Below, piece by piece: positions 32,715 through 44,964 of a stretch of DNA of 64,000 nt. The notes below the pieces were generated by a model. It was not told the DNA's origin. It saw only the letters and a program-made list of their open reading frames with translations, and made no database searches. Numbering within the stretch: position 1 is the stretch's first letter; each line of letters begins with the position of its first letter. This DNA comes from Crocodylus rhombifer (Eukaryota; Chordata; Crocodylia; Crocodylidae): positions 1 to 64,000 of the forward strand of contig JAVSML010024269.1 of assembly GCA_038503035.1 (NCBI GenBank), read 5' to 3'. The position numbers and the translations under genes were made by a program.

Positions 32715-33897
32715 ATGACCTAGTGATCTATCACCTGGAAAAGGGAGAAGAGATTGATGTCGTATATCTTGACTTAAAAAAAGTCTTTGATCTGGTATCC
32801 CATGATCACGTCTTGGCAAAACTGGCCAACTGCAACCTCAGCTTTTCCACGATCTGCTGGCTGGGAAATTGGTTCTGTGGTCGGTCCCAGAGGGTGGTGG
32901 TTGACAGAAGTCAATCACTGCAGTGTGCTATGACCAGTGCGGTCCCTCAGGGTTCTGCCCTGGGCCTATATTATTCAACATCTTCGTTAATGATGTGGAC
33001 ATTGGAGTCAGAAGCGGACTGGCCAAGTTTGCCAACGACACCAAACTTTGGAGTAAAGTGTCCACACCTGAGGACAGGAAGGTGATCCAGGCTGACCTTG
33101 ATGGGCTCAGGAACTGGGCAGATGAGAACCTGATGGTGTTTAACACCAAAAAATGCAAGGTTCTCCACCTTGGGAAGAAAAACCCACAGCACGGTTATAG
33201 GCTCGGCAGTGCTACACTGCTTAGCACTATGGACGAAAGGTACTTGGGGGTCATGACTGACTACAAGATGAAAATGAGCCATCAATGTGATGCTACAGGT
33301 TGTAAAACAAGCAAAATGCTGGCTTGCATCCATAGATGCTTCTCAAGAAAATCCCAGGACGTCATTCTCCCCTTGTACGCAGCTGGAGTACTGCGTCCAG
33401 TTTTGGGCTCCACAATTCCAAAAGGTTGTGGAGAAGCTTGAGAGAGTGCAGAGGAGAGCCACACAGACGGACAATCGGAGATCAGGAAAATAGACCTTAT
33501 GATGAGAGGCTGAGAGCCATGGGGCTCTTCAGCCTGGAAAAGCACAGGCTCAGGAGTAATCTGATGGCTGCCTATAAGTTTATAAGGGGTACTCACCAGG
33601 ATCTGGGGGAACGCCTGCTCAGCAGAGTACCCCAAGGGATGACAAGGTCAAATGGTCACAAACTCCTCCATGACCGTTTCAGGCTGGACATAAAGAAGAA
33701 CTTCTTTACTGTCCAAGCCCCCAAGGTCTGGAATAGACTGTTGCCAGAGGTGGTTCAAGCGCCTACTCTGAATGCCTTCAAGAGAAACGTGGATGTTTAT
33801 CTTGCTGGGAACCTATGACCCCTGCTGACTTCCTGCCCTTGGGGCCAGAGGCTGGACTCAATGATCTTCCAAGGTCCCTTCTAGCCCTAATGTCTAT
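32715..33897 (+). pseudogene. CR1 LINE, 5'-truncated RT and 3' end
   Basis: Starts inside the RT just before motif A ('DVVYLDLKKVFDLVSHDHV'). It continues with 'SQRVVVDRSQ', motif B ('AVPQGSALG'), then in another frame 'GLAKFANDTKLW', where the catalytic FADD has become FAND. Next come 'NWADENLMVFNTKKCKVLHL' and the C-terminal 'RLRAMGLFSLEKHRLRSNL'. The 3' end reads 'ccaaggtcccttctagccc' and octamers 'tctatgaa' (33890). It has several frameshifts. Its A-to-B spacer is intact in length, in contrast to the element at 18079-22060. Confidence 0.9.
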
Positions 33898-33899
33898 GA

Positions 33900-35160
33900 A
33901 ATATATGAAATCTATATTTCTCCTGGAATATAAGATGTGCATAGCACAAAGCAAAATTGGCCAGGGAAAGTTTAGTTTGATTAGTGGAACACCAAGACCA
34001 TTAAAAGAAGAGACTATTGTTAACACCTCTAGAGTAAAGAACCATTAAGTCAATTGACCCCCTCCACTGCCCAAATAGTGATGCTTCACAATTGTGACAC
34101 AGTGAAGCAGGAAAAAGCAGGGTGCTTCTATCCTGGTCTGAAAAATCAGCTTTCCTGCTTAGTGTTCATCCCCATTTAGTGGGGGATCTGATCTGGGGGG
34201 GAAATGTATGCAGGAAAATATGGTATTAATAATGAGTCTTTCTAGGGATACTCATGTTCCTTGGATCTATCATTTTATTTTATAAGTACCTAAATTCCTG
34301 TTCCATGCATCCCATCAGTTTACTTGCTTTCAAAATTCTGAAATTCACCAATGTTAAAATCTGTCCATTGCAGAGATAAAATATTTCATTAATATAGAAA
34401 AACTGCTTTTAAAAAATATTTAAAGAGTTAAAGCTGAAAATTCATGCACTGAAAGGTTAGGAAAAGTCAAAATCAAAGTTTTCTGGACAATACTTTTAAC
34501 CTAGTTTTTACAGAACAAATTTGCTTACTTGCAAAGTGCCCCACTGAGGCTCATGACTGGAAATGCAAAGATTGTGGTGAAATTTTGGCTTTAATGCAGT
34601 TATCTATAAGATTTCATTTACTGTGGTGACAAAGGTTTCACTTGTGGTTTCTCTTCCTGGATGTGCCAGACACTTAACTGCTGTGACTGTTCTCCCTCCC
34701 CTTTCCCCCAGATCTATAACACGATTTAATAATTTTCATTTTGTTAAAGGTTCTCTCTCAAGAGAATTTTTAGTGGGTCTGAAAATTTAGCACAGATCAA
34801 TAGCTAGTGTAATATGATTTGACTGGAAGCTGACATCCTTGCAGCAAAATATTGAGCATTACATAGAAATATAAAAAATGAATTTTAAAAGACACACACA
34901 CACAATAAAAACATTATTAAGGTAAGAAACCATCATGGAAAATTTCAAATAATGAAATTTTGGCAAAGTGAAAATTTTTCTAATAGGAAGTCTTACAGAT
35001 CCACAAACAGAAACTCTAGAGGATTCTCTGGCTCTCTTGAAGGAATATAGACCTTAATATGAAACTAAGAGCTTGTCTCCAGGAGGAAACTCCTATGTAG
35101 TAAGTTAAAGCGTGAATCTACAGGTCAATAATTCCTGCATGGACACTTGGGCTAAGTACA
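33900..35160. other. Spacer, nothing recognised
   Basis: AT-rich. A short (CA)n run lies at 34892-34904. Confidence 0.6.
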
Positions 35161-35162
35161 GA

Positions 35163-35217
35163 TGTTGCATCCAGTTTTGGGTACTGCACTTCAGGAGGGA
35201 TGTGGATGTGCTCCAAC
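35163..35217 (+). repeat. CR1 scrap
   Basis: 'gttgcatccagttttgggta' and 'ctgcacttcaggagggatgtgga' match the CR1 region encoding 'LEYCIQFWAPHFKRDVD' in the full copy. Only about 55 bp remain. Confidence 0.6.
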
Positions 35218-35235
35218 TTTTAGGCTTTACTCTAA

Positions 35236-35945
35236 TTGCCCATGGTTATGTCGGGAGTAAGTAGAACATGTTCCCTCACCTATAAACCTCATATTCAGAA
35301 GGTCAGCAGTAAAGTCTCAGCACAGGTAGCTTCCTTAAGACATTTAGCCAGCATGACATGGTATGCAAAATTCAAAATGCTCAGAACCGCTGCTCTTGCA
35401 GTGGTATATGTCTCATCAACTTACTGTGCTCCTGTCCAGAAGTTATCACACTAAAAAGCTCAACACTGTAGTTAACAGTGCTCAGAGACTCATAACAGGA
35501 TGCACAACTTACATTCCCTGCACTCTTGTGCATTAGACCAAGTGACATAAGAAAGCAGACCCTAACCACTCCCCTGCTGCCAGGTTTTCGGACCTATGGA
35601 AAGCCTGGTAGGCCGGGTACTATGACCTTGTGTGTTGCGGTAAATTTAGATATGGGGTAGGATGAATGGAAATAAAATGATCATTCAGAGTAATCCAGTC
35701 TCAAATCTATTCTATGATGTTTTATATGAACACCAAACAAAGCCTCATTGAGCATGACCTTGATAGAAAAGCATGGGTCAAGCTAAACAGACTGAAATCT
35801 GGATACAGAGGGTTCAAACAACCCTGTACAAAATGAACATCTTCTACAGCCCCCTGTGTGAATATGGTGTCCAGCAAACAGCACAGCATTTAATCAAAAG
35901 CTACAATCTTTACAAATGTCCACATGGGGTAGATGGAATCCAAAC
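35236..35945 (+). pseudogene. Jockey-superfamily-like LINE, C-terminal relic
   Basis: The first frame reads 'LTYKPHIQKVSSKVSAQVAS', then 'LRTAALAVVYVSSTYCAPV'. This is the post-thumb region of a non-LTR RT family distinct from CR1. After several stops, 35765-35830 reads 'RKAWVKLNRLKSGYRGF', and 'CEYGVQQTAQHLI' follows. Together these resemble the C-terminal zinc-finger end of that family ('C.CG...T..H...C'). The RT core is missing. Assignment rests on remembered family pattern; the exact clade is uncertain. The relic stops exactly where the MITE at 35946 begins. Confidence 0.6.
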
Positions 35946-36663
35946 ACTGAGCACATCTACACAAGATGCTTTACTAGACAGTAGACTAATCTGCTGCACA
36001 GTAAAGAGTCATCATGTAACCATGCGCAGCAGCTACTGCACAGTAAATTAGCCTATTGCACAGCTAGCTAGTACCTGTAAATACACATACTAAATTAACT
36101 GTGCAGTAGTGCTCATGTAGATGCTGACCAGGATCAAATTTGCTCTCAGTCAGCCACACAAGCAGGGGGCCTGGTCCTAGCACTGCTCAGCTCCCAGCTC
36201 CCTCCCCCCAACCCCCAAGAGCTAGGAGCCAACCAGCATCAGGACAGGGTAGTTTGTTTGTAGTTCTCTGTGCCCTACTCTCCCCATCCCAGCATTCTAT
36301 GGCTCCTGGCTCCCTACAGAAGCCAAGAGCTGAGCAGCAGTAGGACTGGGGAGCTCTTTGCTTCCCTGCTTAGCCAGGAGCTTGCCAGCAGCTGTCCCAC
36401 TTGTGGCCAACCCCAGGTTGGGTGGGAATTCCCTGCTTAGCTTGGGGCTTGCTGCCAGCTGCCCCACTGGCCAAGCAGGGCAGGGGGCTAGGAAACAGCT
36501 GCAGGGCTGGGAAACCACTGCCTGGGAAGCCCCTTCCTTCCTCCCTGGAGTCCAAGCCTGACCCTAGAGACCCCACTGGGTCTGGCTCCTCCAGAAGCCT
36601 AGAACCCCCCCGGCTGCTGTAGGAGGGTAAAAGAGCACACTAATAGTATATATAGATGTGCCA
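35946..36663. mobile_element. Large family-A DNA element with GC-rich core
   Basis: Left 'gagcacatctacacaagatg' and right 'tatagatgtgcc' are inverted ends. Inside, a smaller unit ending 'ctcatgtagatgctgacc' (36112-36130) has its own inverted 'actgcacagtaaattagc' arms, so two units may be nested. The remainder (36150-36620) is GC-rich with degenerate direct repeats ('cttgccagcagctgtcccac' and 'cttgctgccagctgccccac'). Confidence 0.55.
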
Positions 36664-36664
36664 A

Positions 36665-38995
36665 CCAAGTGATAATACCAGAAAGTGACTCATAGCTAGC
36701 CAAAGTGAACAAGGTATGGGATTGGAAACAGGGGCTTTGCTGACTCTTGTCAGTGATAACTCAGAGGCAGGGCTGGCCCGGTGCTTGGGCAGAGCATACA
36801 AACTCAGGCTGAGGCTAGAGCACTGTTTTGGGAGTGAGGGTGAGCAAGGTGCCACAGAGGTCCATGGGTTGCTGGCAGAATGCTACCTAAAATGAGTCAT
36901 GGTGAGATCTGGTACAGATGTTTGTTATGGTGCTCTAACTTACAGTGCTGAACTCTGATATCACATCCATCCAGGGTTATCTTAAGAGTGGGATCCACCA
37001 TTTCTACAGCCCCCCATTTATCCTGGCCACCTATTCAGTTATGGCTGTAGAGTACTTTCTGTGCACTTGTCATGCTGCAAGTGTAACTTCTGTACCTGGC
37101 CTTGTATATTAAGAGGAGTCAGGTACCCTTCGATAAAAATGGACCAAGAGTGTCTATGCAGGAAATTAATACAGAGTGGTTAGTTTATCCTAAATTCAAG
37201 TCCTCACCTGCTTCACAGGCTATTCCCCATGAAAAATTCCCAAGAGGTACTCGAAATAGAATACAAAACTAAAAATAATGAAGAATCCCTTTATAGTCCT
37301 CATCTGGAGAAGGTGTAATGTTAAAAGACATCAGTTCATAAGAATCAGATATACATCACTTTTTATATATTACATAGATAAACAGAGGTTTAAAGTGGTT
37401 ATTCATGTTATTCCTAATGAGGTATAGCTGAGTGATAAGCCTCAGCTTAATATGGGAATTCCTTGATGAAGATATTGATTCAGTGTGTATTCTGCAAAGC
37501 AGTCTGTATGTTATTTCCTTTATTAACTGTCAGAGTACATCTTCTGCAGTTCAATTATCTTTTCAGAACAACTCTATTCAAAATGAGCCAGCTATACAGT
37601 GGGTCATTTTACATTTGTGTAACTAGCAGTACAAAAGGGACCTTTGATGCTTAGATTGATTCTGTTTAAAGGGGAAAATCATTCAAACCACCCACACTTT
37701 TTTTGGAGGTAAAGTGGAAAATAAAGTTAAGAACATATAATAAAGAGGAATTCAAAAGGATTTACTGAAGAAGGTACTGTTTGCAGAAAAGTCTTGCAAC
37801 TGAAGGTATTATAACCATCCATAATCTAATACAACTATTAAAATTATTTCCAAACAAATCCAATATTTCTATTATAAAAATGTAGGTTTCTAGTACTGTG
37901 GTCATATATTAACTTCTTCACCCATACACACTAAGGTTAGCTTTGGTTTTGCTTATTACAATGCAAATCCACTTTGTTGCTTATACTTTATGGATATTTC
38001 TTTCATATCCAGTAAATGATGTCTCTTCTAGCAGCATCAAGAAAACGTATAATAAAATATAAGACCATACTGAAGAGCATTATTCACATGCTACAAGGTC
38101 ACCTCAGTCACATTGCTCATGATAACATAAAAACCCATCCTCTGCATCTAGGTAGATGAGCAATAGAAGAAAATGATGACAGAGTAAAATCTTACCATTG
38201 TCACAAAAATGCATGCATCTTTGCTTCACAAAATATGTACATATATTACATTGCATTTATCCCACAAATGCTATTTCAGAATGGTAATTTACCCATCTTT
38301 GAGTCATTTCTACACACAGAATGAAAAGCAAAATGCTAAGGATATCAAAGATGAAGTTTCTCTGATAAGTGGAATCCCATTTTTTCAGGACTGGAGAGGT
38401 TCTGTCCACAAAAAGGGTCCCATGCTGGTTTCCATCAGCTAATCTCTCCCAGGTGATATTTCTTCAGGATCACACAAATAACTCATAGGAATGGATTATA
38501 GTTGGGCAGGCACAATGCTGTGTATATAGCTTTTAGGCAGGTAACTAATTGCCTCTGGTCCATTGCCAGACCTCAGCAGTGAGGCAGATCTGAATTGGCA
38601 TGGGTAGAGGCAATCCATTTGAGAGAGACACAAGTTGGCCTTGCATGTGTGCTGACTAGGTGCGCTGAATGGATCTACCTGAATGAATCAGTGCACACAG
38701 AGCAAAACAATGGTAGGGCTTCATAAAGGGGTAGAACAAAGATTAGTTATTAAGCTACAGCCGTCACAAATGGACAAGAATATGAGATGGATAAAATTAC
38801 ATGATTGATCCCAAATATCCTTTATACCCGTACCCTTCCATGCCTCTCTCTGGTGTGTCTCATATGGGGATTCCTCTCAAGCCTTGCCATTATTCTTAGG
38901 GATAAACAGCTTGGTTATGGGAACAACTTTGGATTGGTTCACCAGGGGGCCTCGCCTGCCATGTCTTTGATGATGATTGTCTTCAGATTGGGAGG
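36665..38995. other. Spacer, nothing recognised
   Basis: 2.3 kb of mostly AT-rich sequence without a recognised repeat or coding frame. Confidence 0.6.
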
Positions 38996-39000
38996 ATGAT

Positions 39001-39825
39001 GTTTGATCCCGTCTCCCCTTGGCGCCTCCCCTCAGGTGTTCCTGATGGGGTTCCAACCTCCACTACACCCTGCCTAACGCCAACCTCAATGTCGTCATCT
39101 GCATTGTTGAGGCTGATACCCTGTGCCTTCTTTGGTGCTTGGGTTCCAGGAATATGATGGCTGCCGGCTGTGGGAGATGCTACTATCCCGAGCATTTCCC
39201 CTGGCCTCCCTCCTTTCCAATTGCACATTGTTCAGCTTCAGTACCAGCCTGTCCCACAACGCGTCACCTCCGCCCCAGGCTTGGTACTTGCCTTCCATCC
39301 ATCTCACCTGTATCCTGGCTCCACCAAGTCCAGCCAGGCTCCAGTCTCTGCTGCCAGCTTCCTCAGTCCATGTCGGCTCTGTAAACAAATCCTCAGGCCC
39401 TCTCTGGCCATGTGCCATCATGGAGATCCCTTCCTGGGGTAACAACCAGGTCCCTTCACTGGGACTGCTTGTGTTCTCTGGCCCCTCCAGGCCAGCTTGG
39501 GACACCACTTCCGGTCCCCCTTGCTTGTCTTCCGCCAGGCTTTTTATCTTTGCCCCAGGGTTCTTGCTGCCCAATCGGTCCCAGCCCACTGTTATAAAGC
39601 ATGCCCACACCAATGAGGTTGTCAGTCTTGGTTCCTTTGGGCTCAGCCATTTTTTTTCCTTTTTGTATTTTCCCACGGCACCTCTGCCCACCAGTTTCAC
39701 TTGCGCCACTTTTATCTTCCGGCACAGCATCCTTCCACTTTTGCTCCTTATCAGGTGATGTCCCTCTTAAACACTTGGCCAGCCAGGAAGTGGCCACGTG
39801 AAGAGATTCATGTACACCCAAATGA
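39001..39825 (-). pseudogene. Unassigned broken ORF, possibly a transposon ORF1/gag-like relic
   Basis: Two overlapping minus-strand frames (39821-39456 and 39730-39095) are open for 121 and 211 codons. They encode a hydrophilic, charged product. 'HVATSWLAKCLRGTSPDKEQKW' lies near the N-terminus. Lys/Gly-rich linkers follow, then 'ACFITVGWDRLG' or 'GMLYNSGLGPIGQQ' in alternate frames around 39600, which could be a decayed CCHC zinc knuckle. The opposite strand is also open for 211 codons with a hydrophobic low-complexity product. I do not recognise the family. Confidence 0.3.
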
Positions 39826-40049
39826 AAGCGGTTTAGGATTTTGCAGAGAGTTCAGAAAGTTAGGGTAAATGCAGGACCTTTCCCCAAAGGTAACTGCACA
39901 TAGGATGCAAATGCTGTAGGAGGAATTATGGCAGGAAGGTGTTAGGTCTTGCAGATCCAGCCATGCCCATACACTTGGCACCAAGCAGACTGGGAGGACA
40001 TCAGGATACCCAAATGTTGGAGCCATCCGAGCTATGTCAGAGCCTCTGA

Positions 40050-40710
40050 TCAGGTATGCTCCGCTGGGCCAAGCACCTGAGTTATCACACCTGATTAATA
40101 TATCTACCCCACTTCTCTGCTATTGGATTGGCTGCTGAAAGCACCACTCACCCCTTATAAGCACACCTGCAGCCTCAGGCTACAGGCAGCTCTTCACAGC
40201 CTCAGTCTGTGCTGGCATGCCACACATTCACTGCTCTCTGGCTCTCCTAGCTCCTGACTCAGCTTTGTCTTTCCCTGACCCTAATCTTGGATCTCCCCTG
40301 AACCTCAGGGCTGGCCCTGCTCTCCCTGGTTTCTCTGGCTTCCTGTCTGGTTTCCCTGACATCCTGACTCAGCTTAGCTTCCTTAACTGCCATCTTGAAT
40401 CTCCCTTAGGAGTCAGCACCAGTTCTCTGACTCCTGACCTAGGTTTACAGCTTGGACTATGTTACTTGGATCTGCCCTCTTAGTTCCTCTGAAACTTAGT
40501 GTCCTATCCCTCTGCCCCACTCCCCACCACCACAAGATCTCTGCTTTGCCAACCTATACCTTGACCCAACGTTCTGGTAACCTGTTCCCCCATGCTGCTG
40601 ACCCCCAGATCGTGCCTAATGGCCTACTGCATGGCCAGCCGCCTACAACCCTGCTAAACCTTCACAAGCTGTCTTATCCTCATAGTCTATCTTATCCTCT
40701 TACACAATAG
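40050..40710 (+). promoter_or_regulatory. LTR-like promoter region with degenerate tandem repeat
   Basis: An 'attggattgg' (inverted CCAAT, 40122) is followed 30 bp later by a TATA-like 'cttataag' (40154). Downstream, ~120-bp degenerate units begin 'cctgactcagctttg' (40253) and 'cctgactcagcttag' (40373), with a third start 'cctgacctaggttta' (40436). A CCAAT-TATA arrangement followed by C/T-rich repeats is common in LTRs. No target duplication or neighbouring gag/pol was found, so the LTR reading is inference. Confidence 0.4.
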
Positions 40711-40714
40711 CCCT

Positions 40715-41445
40715 GAAGAGGAGGAAGGATTTCTTTGGATCCTTCTGTCCTTCCTGGGGCTACTCCTCCAGCACTTGGGTTGGAGCTTCCTCCCAATCTA
40801 GGACATCAATGTCTGTCTTCGACTGGCACTGTTGTCAATTTTCTTAAACCACTTAAAGTGCTATAAATACTATGTCTTTCCATACGCATATATGACAGTT
40901 CACACATGCAACTGGTATCTCTGCTGTGATCCATTGATAAAACAGCCTGGTTTCAATGGTTCTATCACTGGGACTTCTTGTCCTAGGTGTAAATGAGGTC
41001 CAGGCCTCTACTCACATGCAGCTGGTAAAACATTTCACATACTGAGTCATTCTTCAATGGTGTCACATGTTTGGTCTGTGAATAGCTGCTCAAGAAAGTT
41101 TACACCTCTCTTGAGAAGCCAAATATCCTTGGTGGTGTTCCAGACAATAGTGCAAAAGGCATGCTTTCATACCTGTGAACCCACAGCAGCAGAGTCAGAA
41201 GGAAAAGAGGGGAGGATGAGAAGCAAAGCAATGTTGGAACCTGCTGGGTTGTGATGCTTTGCTGATGAGAGGAAAGAAAAAAAAAAAAAGGAAAAAAAGC
41301 TCTGAAGCACTTCACGGTTTTATTTTTAAAATAGGGCCAAAACAATTTATATTGATATAGTGCTACATATTTACCTGCTTACTTTTTATAGTGCTTTTAA
41401 ATACACTTAAAGAGCCCTAAATATTATGTCTATCCATGCCCATAT
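40715..41445. other. Spacer, nothing recognised
   Basis: AT-rich with an A-rich run at 41276-41297. Confidence 0.6.
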
Positions 41446-41454
41446 AGTTTAAAG

Positions 41455-41910
41455 GAGTGGTCACCAACCAGTGGATCTCAATCTACTGTTGGATTTCGGA
41501 GCCTCTTGGAGTTGATCGAAGGTTGGGGTGGTGGGGACTGAGTACCCGTGCGCATGCACATGCGTGTCCCAGCCCAGCAGGTCAGTCTGTGTGGGAGGGA
41601 AGGTGTGGGGGCTAGATCAAGGCCCCCATGGTGAAGGACAGTGCCTCAGGAGGCAGGAACCAGGGGTAAGTTGAGTGAGGCCCTGGCTGGGTGGGACTTA
41701 CCTGATGAGTAGGTATGCCCCTATATAATTTTTTCCTCTCTCTGCCTCGATCTGCTCCCCACCCACCACTTCCTTCTCCACAGATCAGACTTACCTGCTG
41801 GGTAGGACTGGAGGGGGAAGTGGTGAGGGGGAACACAGTGCATAGTAGGTCTTGGGCTGCTTTTAAATGCCAAAAAGTGATTTCCTACTTAAAAAGGTTA
41901 GAGACCACTG
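41455..41910. mobile_element. Non-autonomous hAT element
   Basis: Left end GAGTGGTCACCAACCAGTGG and right end (reverse complement CAGTGGTCTCTAACCTTTTT) form the terminal inverted repeats. Flanks 'gtttaaag' (41447-41454) and 'ttttaaag' (41911-41918) are a 7/8 match, as expected of an 8-bp hAT duplication. The 456-bp interior has no transposase motif. Confidence 0.85.
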
Positions 41911-41919
41911 TTTTAAAGC

Positions 41920-42835
41920 TTTTCTTACTATCCTAGTAAAAACTGAAACAGATTTTATATGTGGTATGAAAAGAATATTACTGTAACTCCGCATTAAATC
42001 TTAAAGATAATCCTTAAAGACAGAAAGGAAAAAAGTATGCCAGCTAGCCATCATGCATAACAGACTATTCCCACTGACTAAGTACTCTAAAAAATTTCTC
42101 AGGCAGTTGCCACTAGCTGAGCCTTCAGAGACACAATAAGAGATTGGCACACACTGTGAAATAAAATTTATTTAAAAAAAATAGACCATTATCTGCAAAA
42201 GTATAAAAATACACACTATTGTCAGTCTGCAGCATTTACAGTCTAGTAATTGCACCATATAAACCTACACACTGTAATTACCTAGATGCTACTGCAGTAC
42301 TTAACAACATGAATGATCAGAGTGCACAGGAAAATGTCTGCTGTAAAAAGAGGGTAGAAGTTTGGACTTATATTGAAATCCTCCCCCTACAATGAACTCT
42401 GCATTTATTATGAATGCATTTACCTTTAAAGTGTTCCAGTCTAAATTATACCTAAGCCTTGTATAGGGCAATTGCAAGAACAAAGAAACTCAGGTCAATA
42501 ACACCTCTCTCCTGCCCCAAAGCAAAAACAGCTAATAATCAGAATTACCTTGATACCAGACACTTCATCCTTATCCATTCCTCCTATCAAGTCAAGATGT
42601 GTTGGCATTTATAATTGGCCTCTCAGTTAGCAAGGCTGAGCTTAGATATCTGTGAAGAATATAAGTAAGCCTAGAGATCATTCCAGCTATCTTTCTCAGA
42701 TCTACATGCTTAAGCTGTCTAGCTTTATTAATAGCTATTTGACTTCTCTGCTTAACAAAAGCATGCTTATGCTTTAACTACTCAGCTCAGATTTTTCCCT
42801 AGCTGGGAATGTATTCTTTTACAATAAAATGTTGC
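41920..42835. other. Spacer, nothing recognised
   Basis: AT-rich, no motif found. Confidence 0.6.
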
Positions 42836-42839
42836 AGGT

Positions 42840-44960
42840 TCTAGAAATACAGGACTGGAAGAGTCCTGGGTCATCAACGTCAGTCTCCTGAAATATCAGG
42901 GAGCCATGTCATATAACTCCTTTCATAAACTGATCAAGCAACATCTTAAGACTAATTAGTGTTTTGCCCTCGGTATTCCTATTGGAACAATATTTCACTC
43001 AAAATGTTTCTTTCTAATTTGTTGCCTATATTATTCAGTCATATTAATATCCATTTGCATTTCTGCCATCATTATCCCTTAGCTTGACTCTCTCTTCTCC
43101 TTCCCTGTTCTGTTTATTGATAACAATCCCATCCCCTTTTAACCTTTGTTTTGCTAAGTTAAACAAACCAAATTTTGCCCTCCTGTTGTAAGGCATGATC
43201 TGCATTCCCCCAGTTATCCCAGAAACCCCCTGAGGATCTCTAAAAGGTTACCTCCTCTGCTGAACAATTTCCTCTCCTCCCTCATTCCTAGTTAGTTTTC
43301 TGCATCCATTCTGGCTTGAATTAATCTTTCATGATCAAGGGTGACCCGAATTTTACATGGTATTCTGCATGCTGTTGGCTTGTACAACTAACAGCCACAC
43401 TGTTGGCTTGTACAATTAATGTCATTAATGCTTCCCTCTCTCTAGTGGAAATAGCATGCTTGGTACATCATAAGACTACATTTGCTGTTTTCATGGCTGC
43501 AGCACATTGATGACCTTCAGTTATTCTGTGACTAACACACCCCAGTCATTCTTCTTTGTCATTTCCAAGTAAGTTTCCAGACCATAGCAGAAATTTTTGT
43601 CATTAGGCTTTATGTGCATGACCTCACCAAGCCTTGGCTGTAGTCAACACCCAATGCAACTGAGGAAGGTATAAAAAAAACTGACATGTAGCAGCACAGG
43701 AAGGCAAGAGGGGGGAGCGGGGAATGGGATATTCCTTCCCAACCTCTTGAAGCAAACAGCAAGGCCCAGATGCATGGTAAATATCCATAGTAGAACATAG
43801 GCACAGCTACACCTAGATCATCCTTGACTAATGGCTGTTGTCTGTTGCCAGTTCTGTGTTGTCTGCATATTGCACATGTAGCTTTCTCTGCCAGCATTCA
43901 AATCATTAATAAATGTGTTGGACAGCACTGGGACCAGAACAGACCCCTGAAAGTCCACTGAAAACCTCCAGCTATTCTGACGTTGATCCATTTATAATTA
44001 CTTTTTGTTTGCAGTTATCGAGATTATCTATCCAACATATAGTAGTTTTGTCCAGCCCACATTTCTCCAATTTGTTTATGAGACAGTCATGTGGGACCTT
44101 GTCTAAAGCCTTGCAGAAGTCCAGATACACTATATCCACAGCACTACCTTCAACCATTCAAGTAGTTACTTTGTCAAAGAATGAGATCAAGTCTGATAAG
44201 ATTTGTTCTTAGTAAATCCATGCTGGGTGCGTGTGATCAGCCTTTTGTCCTCCAGAAGTTTGCAAATAACCTTCTTTGGGATATGTTCCAGTAACTTCTT
44301 AGGTACCAAGGTAAAGATAACCAGTCTTTAGCTTCCTGGGTCCTTCTCCCCCCGCACCCCTTTTTAAAAAAAAAAAAAAAAAAGAGGGGCACTATGTTGG
44401 CCCTTTTCCAGTCCTCTGGCACCTTGTCTGTTTGCCATGACTTCACAAATATATTGCTAAGGGCTCCAAGATCATCTCTGCCAGTTCCTTCAGGACCTTA
44501 GGATGAAGTTCATCAGGCCCTCCTAACTTTAATTTATTCAGACCCAACAAAAGATCTCTGGCTGCCTCTTTTGTTATCTCATCCCTCAGCATCTCTTCTT
44601 CCTTATCCAAATAATCCTTATTAGGTGTCTGGCTGAAGCTTAATTATTTTTGTGAAGACTGAGGCAAAGTACCTGATAAATTGCACAACCTTGTTGGCAT
44701 CTTCTGTTACAAGTCCCCCCTGGCTATTTAACAGTGGACCTACAGCCTCCTTGATCTGGCCAACATACCAGTCTGTCTGGCCAACATACTGAGAGAACCC
44801 CTCATTGTTCTTAAACTCCTTTGCCAGGTGCAGCTTATTCTTTCTTTGCCTTCCTGATTTTGTCTCTGCAAGTTTTTGCAATTTCCTTGTATGCTTCCTT
44901 GGTGATCCACCCAAGTTTCCATTGTCTGGGTCCTCCCTACATACCAAAACCAAAGTCAAA
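42840..44960 (-). pseudogene. Old CR1/L3-like LINE copy
   Basis: On the minus strand, endonuclease-RT linker and RT parts run from 44960 downward. They include 'VLVCREDPDNGNLGGS', 'GRQRKNKLHLAKEFKNNEGF' and 'DKVPEDWKRANIVPLF'. Motif A reads 'VDIVYLDFCKALDKVPHDCL' near 44110, followed by 'DKTTICWIDNLDNCKQKVII'. A long diverged 3' region ends near 42840 with 'tccagtcctgtatttctagaa'. An A17 run splits the RT at 44368. It is far more decayed than the copy at 18079, which suggests an older L3/CR1 lineage. Confidence 0.7.
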
Positions 44961-44964
44961 AAGA

